Part shown: positions 27,690 through 36,338 of the stretch, piece by piece
How positions within the stretch are numbered: position 1 is the first letter of the stretch
Layout: each line of letters starts with the position of its first letter
Assembly (NCBI GenBank): GCA_025457885.1
Contig: JALOTN010000022.1
Span: 1 to 40,333 of the forward strand
Source of the DNA: Thermoplasmatota archaeon
GTDB taxonomy: Archaea > Thermoplasmatota > E2 > DHVEG-1
Direction of reading: 5' to 3'
DNA length: 40,333 nt
Program-made: the position numbers and the translations under genes
The notes under the pieces: generated by a model
The model's database searches: none
Told to the model about the DNA's origin: nothing
What the model saw: only the letters and a program-made list of their open reading frames with translations

Positions 27690-28649
27690 ATGGATAGAAC
27701 AGAATTACTTACCAATATCAGAGAGTTTTTAGGGGACGCGGGTTTTTCCGTCTCAGACCCGTGTACATTCCGCCTCCCCGGCTTCGACCTTGTAGCTCGA
27801 CGAGAGGAGACCTTACTTATCCTCAAAGTCCTCTCAAACATCGATGGACTTTCTGAGGATGTCGCCCAAGAGCTCCAAGCAGTGTCCTATCTTCTGAAAG
27901 CCACCCCCTTGCTCATCGGTGAAAAAAACGGTATCAACACCCTTGAGGATGATGTGGTGTATTTCCGTTTTGGCATCCAAACCGTCACTACAGCAACACT
28001 ACGAAACCACTTGCTTGAGAAAATACCGGTGCGAGCCTATGCTGCCCCCGGTGGGTTATATGTCAACCTCGATCAAGAGAAAATACGACGATTACGCCAG
28101 GAGAAAAACATCTCGCTGGGGAGTTTTGCACACCATGTCCATGTCTCCCGACGCACCGTCCGGATGTACGAGGACGGGATGAGCGCCCGTATCGATATTG
28201 CATCCCGTATCGAGGAGATGTTCGAACAGACCGTGACTACCCCCATTGACCTGCTCAAACCACTCCTTATGGAGACCAAACAGTTACCACTCTTCAAAAA
28301 AGACCCTGGGACGACCAAAGAACTTCGATCAGAGATCTTCACCTTGCTTCAGGACATCGGCTACCGGGTTATCCCCATGGACCGCTGCCCCTTCGAAGCA
28401 CTCAGCAAGGAAAAAGAAAAGATCCTGCTCACCTGTGTCCAGGAGTATAATAAGAAACTTGCGGAAAAAGCACATTTCATCAGCAGTATCTCACGGATTA
28501 CCGAGAGACATGCCGTGGTCTTCACCGATAAGGATGTCGAAAAGAAGAGTCTGGAGGGCACCCCGATTATCGGGAAAAAAGAACTACGGAAGATCCGGGA
28601 CCCTGAGGATGTCTTTACGTTAATTCTTGAAAGAATCACCTCTGAATAA
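27690..28649 (+). CDS. Archaeal transcriptional regulator with XRE-type HTH (COG1395)
   Basis: 319 residues. An N-terminal nuclease-like/REase-fold segment (about 1-110, FDLVARREETLLILKVLSN) is followed by a helix-turn-helix at about 130-165 (KIRRLRQEKNISLGSFAHHVHVSRRTVRMYE). A C-terminal repeat-like domain (EIFTLLQDIGYRVIPMDRCPFEAL, then AVVFTDKD) completes it. This order is the COG1395 family found across archaea. The target is not known. The gene diverges from tiaS with 53 bases between the two starts, and is followed 100 bases later by the L1-L10-L12 operon, which has its own promoter. Confidence 0.85.
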   Translation: MDRTELLTNIREFLGDAGFSVSDPCTFRLPGFDLVARREETLLILKVLSNIDGLSEDVAQELQAVSYLLKATPLLIGEKNGINTLEDDVVYFRFGIQTVTTATLRNHLLEKIPVRAYAAPGGLYVNLDQEKIRRLRQEKNISLGSFAHHVHVSRRTVRMYEDGMSARIDIASRIEEMFEQTVTTPIDLLKPLLMETKQLPLFKKDPGTTKELRSEIFTLLQDIGYRVIPMDRCPFEALSKEKEKILLTCVQEYNKKLAEKAHFISSISRITERHAVVFTDKDVEKKSLEGTPIIGKKELRKIRDPEDVFTLILERITSE

Positions 28650-28670
28650 GCAGGATTCCTATGACACAAA

Positions 28671-28682
28671 CTTTTATAAATA
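28671..28682 (+). promoter_or_regulatory. TATA box and leader of the L1-L10-L12 operon
   Basis: CTTTTATAAATA predicts transcription from about 28705, giving a leader of about 50 bases before the L1 ATG at 28755. The leader contains GTTAC (28706-28710) and GTAAC (28719-28723), which can pair. Archaeal L1 is known to repress its own operon by binding mRNA, but I could not identify an L1-binding fold with confidence. Confidence 0.55.
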
Positions 28683-28754
28683 AGATTCTTATTCCCGAGA
28701 ACTACGTTACCCTCTGGAGTAACAAATAATACCTTACAGCGTCGTTGATGAATC

Positions 28755-29399
28755 ATGGCAGACAGTAAAACTGTAGAAGCAGTTCAAAAAGCATTAGAGG
28801 AATCAAAAAAACTCGAACGGAAATTCAAACAATCCGTAGACGTCGTCATAAACCTCAAGAACATCGATATGAACGATGCAAAAAACCGCATCGAAGATGA
28901 AGTATTGCTCCCGCACGGTCGTGGTACTGATGCAAAGCTTGCACTCTTCGCCAGTGGGGACCTTGCATTGAAATCAAAAAGTCACGTTGATTTATTAATA
29001 AAACCCGAGGAAATCGAAGAACTCGCAAAAGATAAGAAGAAATTCAAAAAAATCGCTGACGAGTATGATTTCTTCATTGCCGAGGCACCCTTGATGCCCA
29101 CCATTGGAAAAACCCTTGGTATCATCCTTGGTCCTCGAGGGAAAATGCCAAAACCCGTGCCACCAACCATTGATATCGCCGGTATTGCAAAAAACCTACG
29201 AAAAACCGTAAAGGTCCGATCGAAGACGACAAAAACCATCAATGCAACAGTTGGCCAGGAAGAAATGAGCACGGAACACATCGCAGAAAACATTGATGCT
29301 ATCTTAAAACGACTCGAAGGAAAACTCGAACGCGGAAAAATGAACATCGGCTCTGTCTATGTCAAAACAAGCATGGGGCCACCCATGCGAATAGGATAA
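28755..29399 (+). CDS. rpl1: Ribosomal protein L1
   Basis: 214 residues, standard archaeal length: the conserved opening VDVVINLKNIDMNDAKNRIE, then FFIAEAPLMPTIGKTLG, ILGPRGKMPKPVPP and MNIGSVYVKTSMGPPMRIG at the end. It binds 23S rRNA at the L1 stalk. First gene of the L1-L10-L12 operon, 12 bases before L10. L11, often next to L1 in other archaea, is absent. Confidence 0.96.
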   Translation: MADSKTVEAVQKALEESKKLERKFKQSVDVVINLKNIDMNDAKNRIEDEVLLPHGRGTDAKLALFASGDLALKSKSHVDLLIKPEEIEELAKDKKKFKKIADEYDFFIAEAPLMPTIGKTLGIILGPRGKMPKPVPPTIDIAGIAKNLRKTVKVRSKTTKTINATVGQEEMSTEHIAENIDAILKRLEGKLERGKMNIGSVYVKTSMGPPMRIG

Positions 29400-29411
29400 A
29401 GGTGTTAAAGT

Positions 29412-30290
29412 ATGGCGCATGTCGCAACATGGAAACACGGGGAGGTCTCAGAGATAAGTTCTCTGATGACGCACCACAAAATCATCGGCATCCTTGATAT
29501 CGGAGGTATTCCTGCTCCACAGCTTCAGCAGATGCGAGGAGGCATTCGCTCGAAAGCTCAGATCCGTGCATCAAAGAACACATTGATTCTCAAAGCACTT
29601 GACGAGGCAGAAACCCAGGTGAAAGGAATCAGCGCCCTAAAAAACGAGGTACACGGCCAAGCTGCTGTCATCGCCACCGACATCAACCCATTCGCTTTAT
29701 ACCGTGAGATAAAAGCAACCCGGAAGAACGCCCCGGCTAAAGGAGGCGAGACTGCTTCCCATGACATCGAGGTTCAAGCAGGTGACACTCCCTTCAAACC
29801 CGGTCCCATCGTAGGTGAGCTTCAAAAAGCAGGAATCCCTGCTGCCATAGCCGAAGGAAAAGTCGTTATTAAAACCGACAAAGTCCTGGTGGAAGCAGGC
29901 CAAAAGATTTCCCGGGAACTTGCACAAATGCTCTCCCGTATTGATATTTTCCCTATTGAAATTGGTTTAAAGTTAAACGCCGTCTATGAGAACGGTGAGA
30001 TCTACCGAGCCGACGTCCTTGATATTGACATGGATCGGTTCATGGGCCAGTTACGAACAGCATCATTCACTGCAGTAGGCCTCGCAATGGAGACCGGCTG
30101 GACAAATCCCCAGACGATTCGTCCTCTGTTAGCAAAGGCGTATCGAAGCGCACATACCCTTGCGGTGGAAAAGAACATTTATACCAAGGAAACCATGGAG
30201 GCGCTTCTTGCCAAGGCACAACGTTCGATGCTGTCTGTTTCATCACAGGTGAAACCTGTTAGTAAAGAGGGCGAAAAAACCCCAACCTAG
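29412..30290 (+). CDS. rpl10: Ribosomal protein L10 (acidic stalk protein P0)
   Basis: 292 residues. The rRNA-binding N-terminal domain (IIGILDIGGIPAPQLQQMRG, then IRASKNTLILKALDEAE) is followed by an archaeal/eukaryotic insertion domain (PFKPGPIVGELQKAGIPAAI, KTDKVLVEAGQKIS) and helical C-terminal segments that bind L12 dimers (VGLAMETGWTNPQTI, EAYLLAK-like repeats). The tail lacks the usual acidic GLGALF-type ending, closing instead in a Lys/Glu stretch. AAGGTG precedes the ATG. L12 follows after 16 bases. Confidence 0.95.
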   Translation: MAHVATWKHGEVSEISSLMTHHKIIGILDIGGIPAPQLQQMRGGIRSKAQIRASKNTLILKALDEAETQVKGISALKNEVHGQAAVIATDINPFALYREIKATRKNAPAKGGETASHDIEVQAGDTPFKPGPIVGELQKAGIPAAIAEGKVVIKTDKVLVEAGQKISRELAQMLSRIDIFPIEIGLKLNAVYENGEIYRADVLDIDMDRFMGQLRTASFTAVGLAMETGWTNPQTIRPLLAKAYRSAHTLAVEKNIYTKETMEALLAKAQRSMLSVSSQVKPVSKEGEKTPT

Positions 30291-30306
30291 TTAGGAGGAC
30301 AAAGCT

Positions 30307-30606
30307 ATGGAGTATGTATATAGTGCGATGCTTCTGCATTCCGCAGGCCAACCTATTAACGAAGAGAATGTAAAAAAGGTTCTCACTGCCGCTGGTGTAA
30401 AAACTGATGCCGCACGAGTAAAAGCGCTTGTTGCTTCACTCGAGGGTGTCAACATTGACGAGGCTATTAAAGCAGCCGCCGTCCCAGTCGCAGCGCCTGT
30501 AGCAGCTGCAGCACCTGCTGAAAAGAAAGAGAAAAAGAAAGAAGAAAAGAAAGAAGAAGTTTCTCAAGACGAAGCAGCAGCTGGACTTAGCGCGTTATTT
30601 GATTAA
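30307..30606 (+). CDS. rpl12: Ribosomal protein L12 (P1, stalk)
   Basis: 99 residues: the dimerisation domain [20 protein letters not shown], an Ala/Pro-rich hinge, a Lys/Glu-rich linker and the acidic C-terminal tail AAGLSALFD that recruits elongation factors. AGGAGG lies 8 bases before the ATG. Last gene of the operon, followed by a hairpin and T-run. Confidence 0.96.
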   Translation: MEYVYSAMLLHSAGQPINEENVKKVLTAAGVKTDAARVKALVASLEGVNIDEAIKAAAVPVAAPVAAAAPAEKKEKKKEEKKEEVSQDEAAAGLSALFD

Positions 30607-30612
30607 AGATGC

Positions 30613-30654
30613 AGAGGTTGTCATCACACAACCCTCTTCTTTTTTGTTTTTTTT
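30613..30654 (+). terminator. Terminator of the L1-L10-L12 operon
   Basis: AGAGGTTGT pairs with ACAACCCTCT (one bulged C) around a CATCAC loop, followed by TCTTTTTTG and T8. Hairpin and oligo-T begin 7 bases after the L12 stop. Confidence 0.65.
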
Positions 30655-30728
30655 CAAACATTTTTTTTTCAAGCATCTAAGTGACATTGTCTTGATAGTA
30701 CCATTCCTTTATAAAAAAAATAATGAAA

Positions 30729-30826
30729 GGTGGGGGACGGGATGCATTGGATGGGAGGAAAAAATGCCTTTAGTGGAAAGCAGATATCTAAAGATACCTC
30801 CCCAATGTCTTTTGTGTCCCCCAACA
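30729..30826 (+). ncRNA. Candidate structured RNA (branched inverted-repeat element)
   Basis: Nested complementary segments build a long branched fold. TGGGGGAC (30731-30738) pairs with GTCCCCCA (30816-30823). CATTG (30745-30749) pairs with CAATG (30803-30807). GGGAGG (30753-30758) pairs with CCTCCC (30797-30802). The apex holds two small hairpins, TGC-CTTT/AAAGCA (30765-30782) and TATC/GATA (30785-30796). A TATA-like TTTATAAAAA lies at 30708-30717, which is slightly too close if transcription is to include the whole outer stem. The reverse strand would fold equally well and is followed by a T-run. It could be an sRNA, a regulatory leader or a small inverted-repeat element. No family recognised. 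Confidence 0.4.
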
Positions 30827-30847
30827 ACAAATAATCATGGAAAATAA
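30764..30847 (+). CDS. Possible 27-residue small protein inside the structured element
   Basis: ATG at 30764 opens 27 codons (MPLVESRYLKIPPQCLLCPP, then TTNNHGK) and is preceded by GGGAGG at a spacing of 5, an excellent ribosome-binding site. That GGGAGG is also one strand of a 6-base-pair stem with CCTCCC inside the same frame, so translation would be occluded in the folded state. There is no homology support and codon use is uninformative at this length. It could be chance. Confidence 0.2.
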   Translation: MPLVESRYLKIPPQCLLCPPTTNNHGK

Positions 30848-30935
30848 ATAGTTTTCCCCTTCTGTTCCTTCTCCTGTTGATCTCTTCGTTCTAAGGAGGT
30901 GTCACTTCCCTGATTTTCCGTATCGATCTCCAGAG

Positions 30936-30942
30936 AAAAAAA
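30936..30942 (-). terminator. Oligo-T terminator of the C25 peptidase gene
   Basis: Nine bases beyond the minus-strand stop the transcript would run through T7 (A7 on the plus strand), the common archaeal termination signal. Confidence 0.45.
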
Positions 30943-30950
30943 TATCCTTC

Positions 30951-32801
30951 TTATTGGTATCCGCCAGTCATAAGACTGGGGTCGCCAAGAAGCAGGAATT
31001 CCTCAATGGTGAAGTAATCCGCCCCGACGTTCTGGATATAAACGTTCTGTGCACTCGTCAACATCTCGCCAACCCGGATACCCTCTGTATAGGAATCAAA
31101 GAAATGCACATCCAGATACCCTGCTCCACCATAGACGCCATTCGCATCCACCCAGGTGTACGCTGTACGTGTCGAGCCGATCGTCGCAATCGCCCCACCA
31201 GATTCCTTCGCAAGGAAACTCCAGGCAAAGCACTGATAGAACTCCAATGGATCCGATGGGAGGCTGAAGATTCTGACCAAAGAGTTCGTCATCCGTGGAT
31301 AATAATTCCGCAGATCCGTCACATTGAAATCCAGCTTTGCCGTCAGACACGCATCAAAAAAGATGATTGGAAGTTTGTTACCGTTCCGCAATCCGTTGGT
31401 ATACGGGGTGTAATAGAAAATCTTTGTTTTTGTCAACGCATTAGGTCGGGAGGTCCCCCACCCATGTTCAAAGCCATGTCCCGCGTAACTAATAAACCCT
31501 GCACCTCTATTAATTGCCCTGTTAAATGACCAGGGGTGAAGGTTGTGTTTCGACGTCCACAGGAACGTTTGCGCAAACTCCGGCATCGTCTGAGCCACTT
31601 TCACGTTCGTTATCTCCCCTTCATAGACAAACGGTGGCGCACCCATACTCACCGGGAAGGTATCCCCCCCAGCAAGGATCAGTCGTTTGAACCAGATCTG
31701 ATCATACGTCTCCTGCTCATAGACGATGATTTTGTTAACCACGGTTTGAACCTCAGTCACATCTGCACACGCAATCCTGCCGACATGCACATCCGCATAC
31801 AAGTCAACCCCATCAAGGTCATCACCATCTTCATTGATCTCACCGAACCGGTCGTTCCCATTGGTATCCCAGCTGCAGAACTCCCCGCTCGCATCAAAAA
31901 GATCCCCATAATACAGATCAGAAAGCAGGTCTCGTTCCCACCAGGATGCGTAGGTGAAACGGATTGGTAGCTTCTTCATATCACCCACCAACAGTACATA
32001 GGTGGTATCCCAGTCTTCCACTGCTTCTTTGATGAAGTATTTGATCCGCTCCGCGTCATCCCGCCCGTAATATGACCCATAAATCTCCTCGAGTGTCACC
32101 AGAGTTGTTGATAGACCCACACCATTTTTATGCTCAACTAATGGTTGCAGCGCTTCGGAGAACTCCGCAGGAGTAATGATAACCAGCGAGGATGATTCAA
32201 GGACCGCAGGAATAGCTGGTGCCTCAAGGTACCTCACCTTAATATCAAAATGAGGACAAAAGATAAGCTCATCAGAAACCGGTACATACCGAACAGGAGT
32301 GATTTGGACCGTGACAAACAAGGTATGCTCATTCATCCTGTTCAACCCTGCACCAAAAAATGTGTTATACCATGAAACAGGATACGGTTCATCACAAGCA
32401 TACACCTTCTCGTCGAACACTCCCTCCACGGGAACCAACTGATCACCAATCATCTGCTTCGTCGGAACCGGTCGAATCAAGTAGTCTACTCCCATGGTTT
32501 GCACCACCGATGGAACGACCTCCACAGAAAGAACCCGTGTTCCCAGGGGAAACTCAAAGGTCTTTGAAAACATCGGCAACATTGGTGCGCCCTCCACCGA
32601 AAGCACCCCCGTCGCCTCGGAAACAATGACGTTACTTAATCCATTCTCTTCAACAAGAATGGGGTTGGAAAAATCAAGGCTCTCAACAAAAACACCCTGA
32701 TTTATGATCTCCTTTTGCGCTCCGGCAGAAATAAGACCTGACGTCAAAAAAAGAACCAATATTCCAGCGAATACTACTATCTGTCGTAATACGTTCTTCA
32801 T
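30951..32801 (-). CDS. Secreted C25 (gingipain-like) cysteine peptidase
   Basis: 616 residues. It starts with a signal peptide (MKNVLRQIVVFAGILVLFL ... SAGAQ). A beta-rich pro-region (about 30-210) precedes the caspase-like C25 domain: LVIITPAEFSEALQPLVEHK, YVLLVGDMKKLP, the catalytic His at about 442 in ISYAGHGFEHGWG, and the catalytic Cys at about 485 in FFDACLTAK. A late GGAIATIGSTRTAY and EEFLLLGDPSLM close the domain. A calcium-like acidic loop (WDTNGNDRFGEINEDGDDLDG) precedes the catalytic part. There is no C-terminal anchor. Start 32801 is chosen because upstream residues would mask the signal peptide. Such enzymes degrade external protein. Confidence 0.9.
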   Translation of the reverse strand: MKNVLRQIVVFAGILVLFLTSGLISAGAQKEIINQGVFVESLDFSNPILVEENGLSNVIVSEATGVLSVEGAPMLPMFSKTFEFPLGTRVLSVEVVPSVVQTMGVDYLIRPVPTKQMIGDQLVPVEGVFDEKVYACDEPYPVSWYNTFFGAGLNRMNEHTLFVTVQITPVRYVPVSDELIFCPHFDIKVRYLEAPAIPAVLESSSLVIITPAEFSEALQPLVEHKNGVGLSTTLVTLEEIYGSYYGRDDAERIKYFIKEAVEDWDTTYVLLVGDMKKLPIRFTYASWWERDLLSDLYYGDLFDASGEFCSWDTNGNDRFGEINEDGDDLDGVDLYADVHVGRIACADVTEVQTVVNKIIVYEQETYDQIWFKRLILAGGDTFPVSMGAPPFVYEGEITNVKVAQTMPEFAQTFLWTSKHNLHPWSFNRAINRGAGFISYAGHGFEHGWGTSRPNALTKTKIFYYTPYTNGLRNGNKLPIIFFDACLTAKLDFNVTDLRNYYPRMTNSLVRIFSLPSDPLEFYQCFAWSFLAKESGGAIATIGSTRTAYTWVDANGVYGGAGYLDVHFFDSYTEGIRVGEMLTSAQNVYIQNVGADYFTIEEFLLLGDPSLMTGGYQ

Positions 32802-32960
32802 AGATAATCCCCTTGGAGATAGCGAATCAAAATAGTCATATATTAATCTTAATTCTCCAATTATTAAAAACAACGCTATTGTATTTAAGATTTGTGATAA
32901 AAAACTTGGTCAACTATCAAACGATTCTCCCCATAAAAACCAGGGTTCTTGGAGAAGAGA

Positions 32961-32971
32961 CTTTAAATATT
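32961..32971 (+). promoter_or_regulatory. TATA box of the S12-S7-EF-2 operon
   Basis: CTTTAAATATT predicts a transcript start near 32995 and a leader of about 25 bases that ends in AGGTGA, a close match to the 16S anti-Shine-Dalgarno, just before the ATG at 33018. Confidence 0.6.
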
Positions 32972-33017
32972 AAAAGCTGTATACTGCCTCACTTCTACCA
33001 GATAAAACAGGTGAACT

Positions 33018-33449
33018 ATGGGCAAAGGAATAAACGCCGCACGCCAACTGAAAAAAGCACGAAAGAACCAGATGTGGAACGACCGGTACTTTAAAAAACG
33101 AGTCCTCCACCTCAAGGAAAAATCAGATCCCCTCGGAGGCGTACCCCAAGCACGAGGCATCGTGATTGAAAAAGTCGGCATCGAGGCAAAACAACCCAAC
33201 TCCGCTATCCGAAAATGCGTCAAAATCCAACTTATCAAGAACGGTCGACAGATCACTGCGTTTGCCCCTGGTAACCATGCCATCGGATTCATCGATGAAC
33301 ACGACGAAGTCGTCGTCGAAGGCATCGGCGGTCGAATGGGCCGAAGTTACGGGGATATCCCTGGCGTTCGATTCAAAGTCATCAAAGTAAATGATGTCTC
33401 CCTTGATCAACTGGTAAAAGGAAAAATTGAGAAACCAATGAGACGGTAA
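33018..33449 (+). CDS. rps12: Ribosomal protein S12
   Basis: 143 residues, normal for archaeal S12 (uS12). It has the family blocks [39 protein letters not shown], the decoding-site loop near [17 protein letters not shown], and [18 protein letters not shown]. It controls decoding accuracy in the small subunit. It starts the operon with S7 (2 bases on) and EF-2. Confidence 0.97.
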   Translation: MGKGINAARQLKKARKNQMWNDRYFKKRVLHLKEKSDPLGGVPQARGIVIEKVGIEAKQPNSAIRKCVKIQLIKNGRQITAFAPGNHAIGFIDEHDEVVVEGIGGRMGRSYGDIPGVRFKVIKVNDVSLDQLVKGKIEKPMRR

Positions 33450-33451
33450 CT

Positions 33452-34045
33452 ATGAGTGAAAAAAAAGACGTTCAACCCAGTGCAGCATTCTTCCCAATGT
33501 TCTCAAAATACGACCCTGGCGCTATAAAAATCGAAGACCCTGGCCTGCAACGCTACATCAACCTCGAAAACAAGGATTTCTTCCTTGGAGCGCCCCATGC
33601 GAATAAGATGTTTGGGAAAGCAAATGTCCCGATTATCGAACGACTCATTAACATCCTCATGAAAACCGAGATGTACACCGGGCAGAAGACCAAGGCATAC
33701 ACCGCAGTCCGCAAAGCATTTGAAATCATTGATAAACGCACCAAGACCAACCCGGTGCAAGTCCTCGTTGACGCGTTACAAAACGCAGCACCAAAAGAGG
33801 AGACAACCCGGTTACGGTTCGGAGGCATTATGGTCCCCAAAGCAGTGGACATCTCACCACAACGCAGACTAGATATAGCGTTACGTAACATCTGCACAGG
33901 GACTATGACTGCGAGTCATAAGAACAAAAAAAGAATCGAGGCATGTCTTGCTGATGAGCTCCTCAAGGCTAGCAAGAATGATCCTGCATCTTTTGCGGTT
34001 GCAAAGAAAAATGATCTTGAGCGGGTCGCCAAAGCAGCTCGATAG
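33452..34045 (+). CDS. rps7: Ribosomal protein S7
   Basis: 197 residues of archaeal uS7: MFGKANVPIIERLINILMKT, TGQKTKAYTAVRKAFEIID, NPVQVLVDALQNAAPKEETT, and the C-terminal ACLADELLKASKND. It nucleates the 30S head and contacts E-site tRNA. Its ATG follows the S12 stop after 2 bases; the next gene, EF-2, begins 35 bases after its stop. Confidence 0.97.
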   Translation: MSEKKDVQPSAAFFPMFSKYDPGAIKIEDPGLQRYINLENKDFFLGAPHANKMFGKANVPIIERLINILMKTEMYTGQKTKAYTAVRKAFEIIDKRTKTNPVQVLVDALQNAAPKEETTRLRFGGIMVPKAVDISPQRRLDIALRNICTGTMTASHKNKKRIEACLADELLKASKNDPASFAVAKKNDLERVAKAAR

Positions 34046-34080
34046 ACAAAAAAATATGGATTTTTGAAGGTGTAATATAT

Positions 34081-36279
34081 ATGGGGCGAAAAGAAGAAAA
34101 TATTCAAAAAGCAACAACGCTGATGAATAAATTAGATCATATTCGTAACATTGGGATTGCAGCACACATTGATCATGGGAAAACAACTTTTTCAGATAAC
34201 CTCATCGCCGGATGTGGGATGATGAGTGAAGACCTCGCCGGAAAACAACTGGTCTTAGATTACGATGAACAGGAGCAAGCTCGCGGGATTACGATTAACG
34301 CAGCATCAGCATCAATGGTTCATAACGTCGATGGACAGGATTATCTGATTAACTTAATTGACACACCAGGACATGTCGACTTTGGTGGGGATGTTACCCG
34401 TGCGATGCGAGCAGTTGATGGTTGTATCATTGTCGTCTGCGCTGTAGAAGGCGCAATGCCACAAACAGAAACCGTGATACGCCAGGCAATCCGTGAAAAA
34501 GTTCAACCTGTATTATTCATCAACAAAGTAGACCGACTCATTAATGAACTTCGAGTCACACCAGAGGAGATGCAAAATCGGTTCATTAAAATCATCAACA
34601 AATTCAACGAACTTCTGGACCGTGTTATCCCTGAAGAATTCAAAGGGAAATGGAATGTTAAAGTTGAAAACGGGACCGTTGCGTTTGGTTCTGCATTCCA
34701 CAACTGGGCAGTTTCCGTTCCTCGTATGAAAAAAACCAACTTAGGATTCAAAGATGTCTACAACTACTGTAAGAACAATGATCAGAAAAGCTTAGCGAAA
34801 CGATCCCCTATCCACGAGGTTGTCTTGGATATGGTTATTCAACATCTCCCACCACCGAATGTTGCACAAAAATATAGGATTCCACATATCTGGCGAGGGG
34901 ATCTAACCAGTTCTCTTGGTAAAAGCATGGTCGAATGCAACGAAAATGGACCGTTAGCGTTGATGGTGACAAAGATTATCCTTGATCCCCATGCCGGTGA
35001 GGTAGCCATTGGCCGGATGTTCAGCGGAAAGATTCAACGGGGTCAAGAGTTATATGTCATCGGAATGCCCAACAAGAATCGAGTCCAACAGGTCAACGTC
35101 ATGGTTGGACCTGATCGAATCCCAATTGATTATGTGAGTGCAGGAAATATTGTTGCCGCAACTGGTATCCGTGACGCGATTGCAGGAAGCACCGTAACCG
35201 ATAACCCTGATGCAGAACCCTTTGAACGTATCGTCCATGTCTCAGAGCCCGTAGTCACCGTTGCTGTCGAAGCCAAAAATATGAAAGACCTACCAAAACT
35301 AGTCGAAGTGTTACGATTAATCTCCAAAGCAGATCCAAGTATCCAAGTACAGATCAACCAGGAGACCGGGGAGAACCTGATGTCAGGGATGGGAGAACTC
35401 CATTTAGAAATCACCGAATATCGTATCCGAAACGACCATAAAATGGAGATCGTCTGCTCAGAACCTATCGTGGTCTATCGAGAGACCGTCAGCAAACCAA
35501 GTCCCTATAAATTCGAAGGAAAATCACCAAACAAACACAACCGGTTCTACATCGAAGTAGAGCCCATGCCAGATACCATCGTCAAAGCAATTTATAACAA
35601 TGAACTCCCAGAGAACGTGAAGAAATACAAGAAAGAAACAGCTAAGATCCTCCAGGACCTCGGCATGGACAAAGAAGTCGCAAAAGGAGTCTTTGGCGTA
35701 CATGGACTTAACATCATCACCGATACCACGAAAGGAATACAACATCTGTTCGAAACCCGGGATCTCATCATGGAAGCCTTCGATGAAGTCATGAAAAGCG
35801 GACCAACCGTCTCAGAACCCTGTCAAGGGATCCTTGTAAAACTCGTCGATGCAAAACTCCATGAAGATGCAATCCACCGAGGACCCGCACAGGTCATCCC
35901 TGCAGCAAGAAACGCTATTTATGGTGCGATTACGATCTCTGAGCCGACCTTACTTGAACCAATGCAGAAAGTCTTTATCAGCACTCCCCAGGAGATCATG
36001 GGTGATGCATCACGAGAACTGAATTCCCGACGCTCTGAAGTCAAAGACATGAAAACTGTAGGTGACTCCGTCGAAATCGAAGCCAAAGCACCCGTCGCAG
36101 AAATGTTCGGATTTGCCTCAGCCATCCGATCAGCCACCGGTGGTCGAGTCCTGTGGAACACCGAGAACATGGGGTTTGAACCCTTACCAAGAAACCTCCG
36201 GGATGACGTGATTAAAAAAATCCGGGAGCGCAAAGGCCTCAAACCAGAGCCATACCCTGCTGAGTATTACATGGGATAA
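34081..36279 (+). CDS. fusA: Elongation factor 2 (aEF-2)
   Basis: 732 residues, full length with no intein. G motifs: AHIDHGKTTFSDNL (G1), RGITI (G2), DTPGHVDFGG (G3), NKVD (G4). Domain IV contains AIHRGPAQVIPAAR, whose histidine is the site of diphthamide modification in archaea and eukaryotes. It drives GTP-dependent ribosome translocation. Third gene of the S12-S7 operon. A 9-base-pair UUCG hairpin overlaps its stop codon. Confidence 0.97.
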   Translation: MGRKEENIQKATTLMNKLDHIRNIGIAAHIDHGKTTFSDNLIAGCGMMSEDLAGKQLVLDYDEQEQARGITINAASASMVHNVDGQDYLINLIDTPGHVDFGGDVTRAMRAVDGCIIVVCAVEGAMPQTETVIRQAIREKVQPVLFINKVDRLINELRVTPEEMQNRFIKIINKFNELLDRVIPEEFKGKWNVKVENGTVAFGSAFHNWAVSVPRMKKTNLGFKDVYNYCKNNDQKSLAKRSPIHEVVLDMVIQHLPPPNVAQKYRIPHIWRGDLTSSLGKSMVECNENGPLALMVTKIILDPHAGEVAIGRMFSGKIQRGQELYVIGMPNKNRVQQVNVMVGPDRIPIDYVSAGNIVAATGIRDAIAGSTVTDNPDAEPFERIVHVSEPVVTVAVEAKNMKDLPKLVEVLRLISKADPSIQVQINQETGENLMSGMGELHLEITEYRIRNDHKMEIVCSEPIVVYRETVSKPSPYKFEGKSPNKHNRFYIEVEPMPDTIVKAIYNNELPENVKKYKKETAKILQDLGMDKEVAKGVFGVHGLNIITDTTKGIQHLFETRDLIMEAFDEVMKSGPTVSEPCQGILVKLVDAKLHEDAIHRGPAQVIPAARNAIYGAITISEPTLLEPMQKVFISTPQEIMGDASRELNSRRSEVKDMKTVGDSVEIEAKAPVAEMFGFASAIRSATGGRVLWNTENMGFEPLPRNLRDDVIKKIRERKGLKPEPYPAEYYMG

Positions 36280-36297
36280 TCCTCTTCGGAGGATTAT
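36276..36297 (+). terminator. UUCG-capped hairpin at the EF-2 stop codon
   Basis: ATAATCCTC-TTCG-GAGGATTAT is a perfect 9-base-pair stem with the very stable UUCG tetraloop; the TAA stop is inside the 5' strand. A run of T5 follows about 8 bases later and then the next gene's TATA box. It may protect or define the mRNA 3' end. Confidence 0.6.
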
Positions 36298-36304
36298 TTC
36301 CAAA

Positions 36305-36314
36305 TTTTTAAAAA
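36305..36314 (+). promoter_or_regulatory. TATA box of the 118-residue unknown gene
   Basis: TTTTTAAAAA is centred about 29 bases before ATG 36339, pointing to a leaderless mRNA and supporting 36339 over the GTG at 36330. Confidence 0.5.
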
Positions 36315-36338
36315 CCACACAAGGATACAGTGGCCACT

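Noticed and set aside
28706-28755. L1-binding autoregulatory site in the L1 operon leader
   Set aside because: A short GTTAC/GTAAC hairpin and a TGATGA are present, but I could not match the known L1 target fold, so it is only mentioned with the promoter.
30729-30830. H/ACA guide RNA
   Set aside because: An ACA follows the outer stem and there is an internal loop, but the apex branches into two hairpins and no kink-turn with G-A pairs is visible. Kept only as a structured element of unknown type.
30893-30901. AAGGAGGTG, a near-perfect ribosome-binding site before the C25 gene end
   Set aside because: No start codon with a sensible frame follows at usable distance on the plus strand.
30954-31529. 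A 191-codon plus-strand frame opposite the C25 peptidase
   Set aside because: Antisense to a gene with a signal peptide and catalytic His/Cys; no ribosome-binding site and no recognisable domain.
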